From NCBI GenBank assembly GCA_913049525.1, contig CAJWYZ010000008.1:1-18604 (forward strand): a stretch of 18,604 bases of DNA, given 5' to 3'. The stretch comes from an uncultured Fidelibacterota bacterium. GTDB lineage: Bacteria; Fidelibacterota; Marinisomatia; SCGC-AAA003-L08; D37C17. Within the stretch, counting starts at the first letter, position 1, and every line of letters begins with the position of its first letter. A model generated the notes under the pieces. The model saw nothing but the letters and a program-made list of their open reading frames with translations. It made no database searches and was not told the DNA's origin. A program made the position numbers and the translations under genes. This document shows, piece by piece, positions 16,041 to 18,604 of the stretch.

Positions 16041-16767
16041 ATGTCATTCCCAAATTGGGATGGTGTAGAATAAAAATTTCAGGAGAAACTTTTCCAATTA
16101 AAATATTACATCCTCCTATTATTTCCCTGCTGCTATTAATAAAACCAAAATTTATTGCCCAATTAGGATGCAGAGCATTCCTCCAATAAATTTTAAAATC
16201 AACGGGATACAACATATCTTTCACTATTGAGAACACAAATCGATTTTGCTTATTTTCATGAAAAATTGAAATATGAATAATCTCTGGAATATCATGGTTT
16301 AATTTGGATTGGGTTATGAAATAGCCGTTTTTGTACTCAATAAAATATGAGAAGCGGGTTGGATTTGAGTACTTGATGCGAAATCCACTTGAAAAGGTAT
16401 AATAAGTGGAATAGTTTTCTATGGAAATTAAATAAGTATTTAGCAATACGGCCAAATTATAATTATGACGCAATAGGTACTCAAATTTATTTTCTGTCAT
16501 AAATTCATGATATAGTTTGTCCCCTGAAGATGCCATATAAAAAGCATAATTCCCAAAGGAAAAGGGGTGAGAATAATTTAGAGTAGCAAGTTTTAAAAAT
16601 GGTTGACCAAAGGGTAGAATAAAAGCTACAGAATTATTAGATTTGTATGATTGAGTTGAATCTTGATTAGTAAGAAGAGTAGAGCCAAAGTATTGAAACT
16701 TAAAAGAATTTTCAAAGGCAGGATATGCAAATTGGGTTAGGACAATTAAAAAGCATATTTTTTTCAT
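16018..16767 (-). CDS. Unrecognised secreted beta-rich protein, probably outer membrane
   Basis: Not recognised as a known family; 249 residues. The N-terminus is a short signal peptide (MKKICFLIVLTQFAYPAF). The mature part is rich in aromatic residues and alternates polar and hydrophobic residues in strand-length runs (for example YFTFSSGFRIKY-like and FSYFIEYKNGYFI segments). It ends HHPNLGMTYGFKIYL, a pattern compatible with a small barrel or an outer-membrane-associated protein. No transmembrane helices are seen. ATG 16767 lacks a clear Shine-Dalgarno sequence. It lies 55 bases after ftsB and overlaps the next envelope gene by 23 bases, so the two proteins are probably made together. Related proteins in FCB genomes would be my first guess, unverified. 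Confidence 0.65.
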   Translation of the reverse strand: MKKICFLIVLTQFAYPAFENSFKFQYFGSTLLTNQDSTQSYKSNNSVAFILPFGQPFLKLATLNYSHPFSFGNYAFYMASSGDKLYHEFMTENKFEYLLRHNYNLAVLLNTYLISIENYSTYYTFSSGFRIKYSNPTRFSYFIEYKNGYFITQSKLNHDIPEIIHISIFHENKQNRFVFSIVKDMLYPVDFKIYWRNALHPNWAINFGFINSSREIIGGCNILIGKVSPEIFILHHPNLGMTYGFKIYL

Positions 16768-16822
16768 ATTGTTAAGGACAAACTAAAAAATTATTGATTA
16801 TTTGTTACATAATATACACCTC

Positions 16823-17143
16823 TTAATTAGTTTTTTTTCTATCAATTACACGAAACACTTTTTCTCCAGGTTTCACCATATGAAATTTTTCTTGTGCAAT
16901 TTTTTTAATATATTCTGCATCGTTAGTTAATTTGTCTAATTCTTGAGCTAATTCAACTTCATTTTGTATATACAGATCAATCTCTGCCCGAATTTGGTTG
17001 CGTTCCTTTCTCAGTTGGTACCATCGAATAGCCCCCATATCATTGGAAATTAAGAACAATCCTCCAATAATAAATATTAGAGGGAAAAACATCATTCTCT
17101 TCGGGAATATTGATTTATTAGTTGATACCCTCTTTCTCAACAT
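16823..17143 (-). CDS. FtsB/DivIC-like septum formation initiator
   Basis: Small bitopic divisome protein, 106 residues. It has a short basic cytoplasmic N-terminus ([15 protein letters not shown]), one transmembrane helix (about 17-34, [16 protein letters not shown]), and then a charged coiled coil (about 40-75) rich in Glu, Gln and Leu. The conserved family tail is [23 protein letters not shown] (78-99). FtsB/DivIC partners with FtsL/FtsQ (DivIB) to activate septal peptidoglycan synthesis. ATG 17143 overlaps the enolase stop by seven bases, and GGGAG lies within the enolase end. Enolase followed by ftsB is a widely conserved neighbourhood, which supports the call for such a divergent short protein. 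Confidence 0.88.
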   Translation of the reverse strand: MLRKRVSTNKSIFPKRMMFFPLIFIIGGLFLISNDMGAIRWYQLRKERNQIRAEIDLYIQNEVELAQELDKLTNDAEYIKKIAQEKFHMVKPGEKVFRVIDRKKTN

Positions 17144-18417
17144 CCCAACAATGATCTCCCTGCATATCGACTGTTTCCGTTTAAAGTTTCTTCAATTCGA
17201 AGTAATTGATTGTATTTGGCTACTCTGTCTGTTCTGCAAATGGATCCTGTTTTAATTTGCCCTACACCAGTAGCTACAGCAAAATCAGCAATGGTAGTAT
17301 CTTCTGTTTCTCCAGAACGGTGTGAAATCACAGAAGCCATTCCAGCAGCTTTTGCCATTTTGATAGTTTGCAAAGTTTCACTCACGGTACCAATTTGGTT
17401 TAGCTTAATTAAAATTGCATTCATGGATTTTTCATCAATAGCGCGTTGTAATCGTTTCGGATTGGTCACTGTTAAATCATCCCCCACTAATTGGACTTTT
17501 TCACCCAGAGCCGTATACAATAACTTCCAACCACCCCAATCATTTTCATCTAATCCATCCTCAATAGATATGATGGGATATTGATTGCAAAGGTTTACAT
17601 AATATTCAATCATTTCTTCTGAAGTGAGATATCTATTTTCAGATGCTAGCTCATATTTATTTGTCTTTGAATTAAATATTTCACTAGATGCAACATCAAG
17701 TGCAATGGCAACCTCTGTTCCATTTTTATAACCTGTTTTTTCCACAGCTTCCATTAATAATTCAATAGCTTCAGTATTGGATTTTAAATCAGGTGCGAAT
17801 CCACCTTCATCGCCTACATTGGTATTAAGTCCACCTTTTTTCAGAACAGATTTCAGTTGATGAAAAATTTCTGCACCCATTTGCAGCGCATGAGAAAATG
17901 AATTTGCACCAACAGGGAAAATCATAAATTCCTGAATATCTACATTATTGTCTGCATGACTGCCACCATTAAGAATATTCATCATAGGAGTTGGGAGAAC
18001 ATAATCAGTTCCTTCGTGAAGATACTCAAATAAATTCGTACCGCTTGAAACTGCAGCAGCATGAACAGTGGCCATTGAAACTCCTAAAATGGCATTTGCT
18101 CCCAGCCGACCTTTATTCTCAGTGCCATCTAAAGCAAGCATTGTAGCATCTATTGATGTAATATCGAATGCATCCATTCCAACCAGTTTTCCAGCAATTA
18201 TCTGGTTTACATTTTCAACAGCTTGGTTGACAGATTTTCCACAATAGACTGTATTATTATCCCGAAGTTCTACTGCTTCATGCTCACCCGTTGAGGCACC
18301 ACTGGGAACTGCTGCTCTCCCGAAACTTTTATCACCGAGGTAAATATCTACTTCCAAAGTGGGGTTTCCCCGGGAATCCAGTATTTGTCTGGCATGAATA
18401 TTACGAATTTGACTCAT
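17137..18417 (-). CDS. eno: Enolase (phosphopyruvate hydratase)
   Basis: Glycolytic enzyme interconverting 2-phosphoglycerate and phosphoenolpyruvate; cytosolic, 426 residues, full length. It starts [20 protein letters not shown]. It has the mobile loop [11 protein letters not shown] (38-48), the catalytic Glu204 in GDEGGFAP, Mg2+ ligands Asp241, Glu286 (SIEDGL) and Asp313 (GDDLTVTN), the general base Lys338 ([14 protein letters not shown]), the SHRSGETED signature (365-373) and Lys389 (GQIKTGS). ATG 18417 has AAGGGAT somewhat far upstream (about 13 bases). It is the first gene of the long minus-strand series and diverges from the partial gene at the right edge, so a promoter is expected in 18418-18509, although I cannot pick a convincing one. 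Confidence 0.99.
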   Translation of the reverse strand: MSQIRNIHARQILDSRGNPTLEVDIYLGDKSFGRAAVPSGASTGEHEAVELRDNNTVYCGKSVNQAVENVNQIIAGKLVGMDAFDITSIDATMLALDGTENKGRLGANAILGVSMATVHAAAVSSGTNLFEYLHEGTDYVLPTPMMNILNGGSHADNNVDIQEFMIFPVGANSFSHALQMGAEIFHQLKSVLKKGGLNTNVGDEGGFAPDLKSNTEAIELLMEAVEKTGYKNGTEVAIALDVASSEIFNSKTNKYELASENRYLTSEEMIEYYVNLCNQYPIISIEDGLDENDWGGWKLLYTALGEKVQLVGDDLTVTNPKRLQRAIDEKSMNAILIKLNQIGTVSETLQTIKMAKAAGMASVISHRSGETEDTTIADFAVATGVGQIKTGSICRTDRVAKYNQLLRIEETLNGNSRYAGRSLLGC

Positions 18418-18509
18418 ATATTTTAATAATCCCTTACCAATGATTTAATTTAATTTATCCCAACTTCCTGAATCAGAAATAGGGAATTTATTTCAATTAT
18501 TAAAAACCA
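18418..18509. promoter_or_regulatory. Divergent intergenic region between eno and the right-edge gene
   Basis: A 92-base AT-rich gap with gene starts at both ends, so promoters for both directions should lie here. A TTTAATT/TTAATTT-type run occurs near 18440-18460. No pair of -35/-10 elements stands out on either strand. The assignment rests on gene orientation only. Confidence 0.3.
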
Positions 18510-18604
18510 ATGAAAATAACCGTAAGAAAATTTACAGCTAAAGACACTAAGGACTGGGATGACTTTGTTAATAAGTCTAATAATGGAACCATGTTTCATA
18601 CCCG
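18510..18604 (+). CDS. N-terminus of a GNAT/FemAB-like acyltransferase (partial)
   Basis: Only 31 complete codons are in the window, beginning at ATG 18510 and running off the right edge. The translation starts MKITVRKFTAKDTKDWDDFV and continues NKSNNGTMFHT. The pattern W-D-x-F-V, then N-N-G-T-x-F-H-T-R, is what I expect at the start of GNAT-fold proteins of the FemAB / Acetyltransf_6 type, which transfer acyl or aminoacyl groups in wall or polysaccharide synthesis. No clear Shine-Dalgarno sequence is seen. The family call is tentative because the catalytic part is outside the window. Confidence 0.6.
   Translation, partial: MKITVRKFTAKDTKDWDDFVNKSNNGTMFHT

Overview
The window looks like a piece of an AT-rich, Gram-negative bacterial chromosome. 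The outer membrane is implied by two secreted beta-barrel-like proteins encoded next to a periplasmic N-acetylmuramoyl-L-alanine amidase. Gene content and order (enolase-FtsB, MurI-FolC-Rho, L31-DUF1385-RF1-PrmC), a UbiA enzyme of the DGGGP-synthase type and frequent TTG starts would fit a marine lineage of the FCB superphylum such as Marinimicrobia (SAR406). That placement is inferred from style and memory, not from a search. Coding density is very high: no gene-free stretch exceeds about 170 bases. I see no tRNA, rRNA, CRISPR array, insertion sequence or prophage.

Left part (1-4260), accessory metabolism. A truncated AmpG/PAT-type MFS transporter runs off the left edge. Next is a tightly overlapping pair, both on the minus strand: a class IV aminotransferase-fold protein and a P-loop sulfotransferase-family protein. 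Divergent from them is a phytoene-desaturase/retinol-saturase-like FAD oxidoreductase, the only complete plus-strand gene. The class IV protein is the most unusual item in the window. Ungapped alignment to a D-amino acid aminotransferase puts Asn where the PLP-binding lysine should be and Thr where the pyridine-binding Glu should be, with a new lysine four residues later.

Core part (4393-18417), all on the minus strand. In transcription order it reads eno, ftsB/divIC-like, two unrecognised outer-membrane-like proteins, an amiC-type amidase, murI, folC, rho, an aspartate/prephenate-type aminotransferase, rpmE (L31), DUF1385, prfA, prmC and ubiA. Most neighbours overlap or are separated by a few bases, so this is one or a few long operons. 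They join glycolysis, divisome and peptidoglycan functions, folate, transcription termination (Rho) and translation termination (RF1 and its methylase PrmC). Hairpins after rpmE and after prfA subdivide the string, and a third lies after ubiA. The rpmE hairpin has two mutually exclusive foldings just ahead of a DUF1385 gene that lacks a Shine-Dalgarno sequence.

Right edge. A plus-strand gene diverges from eno and runs off the window; its first 31 residues resemble a GNAT/FemAB-type acyltransferase.
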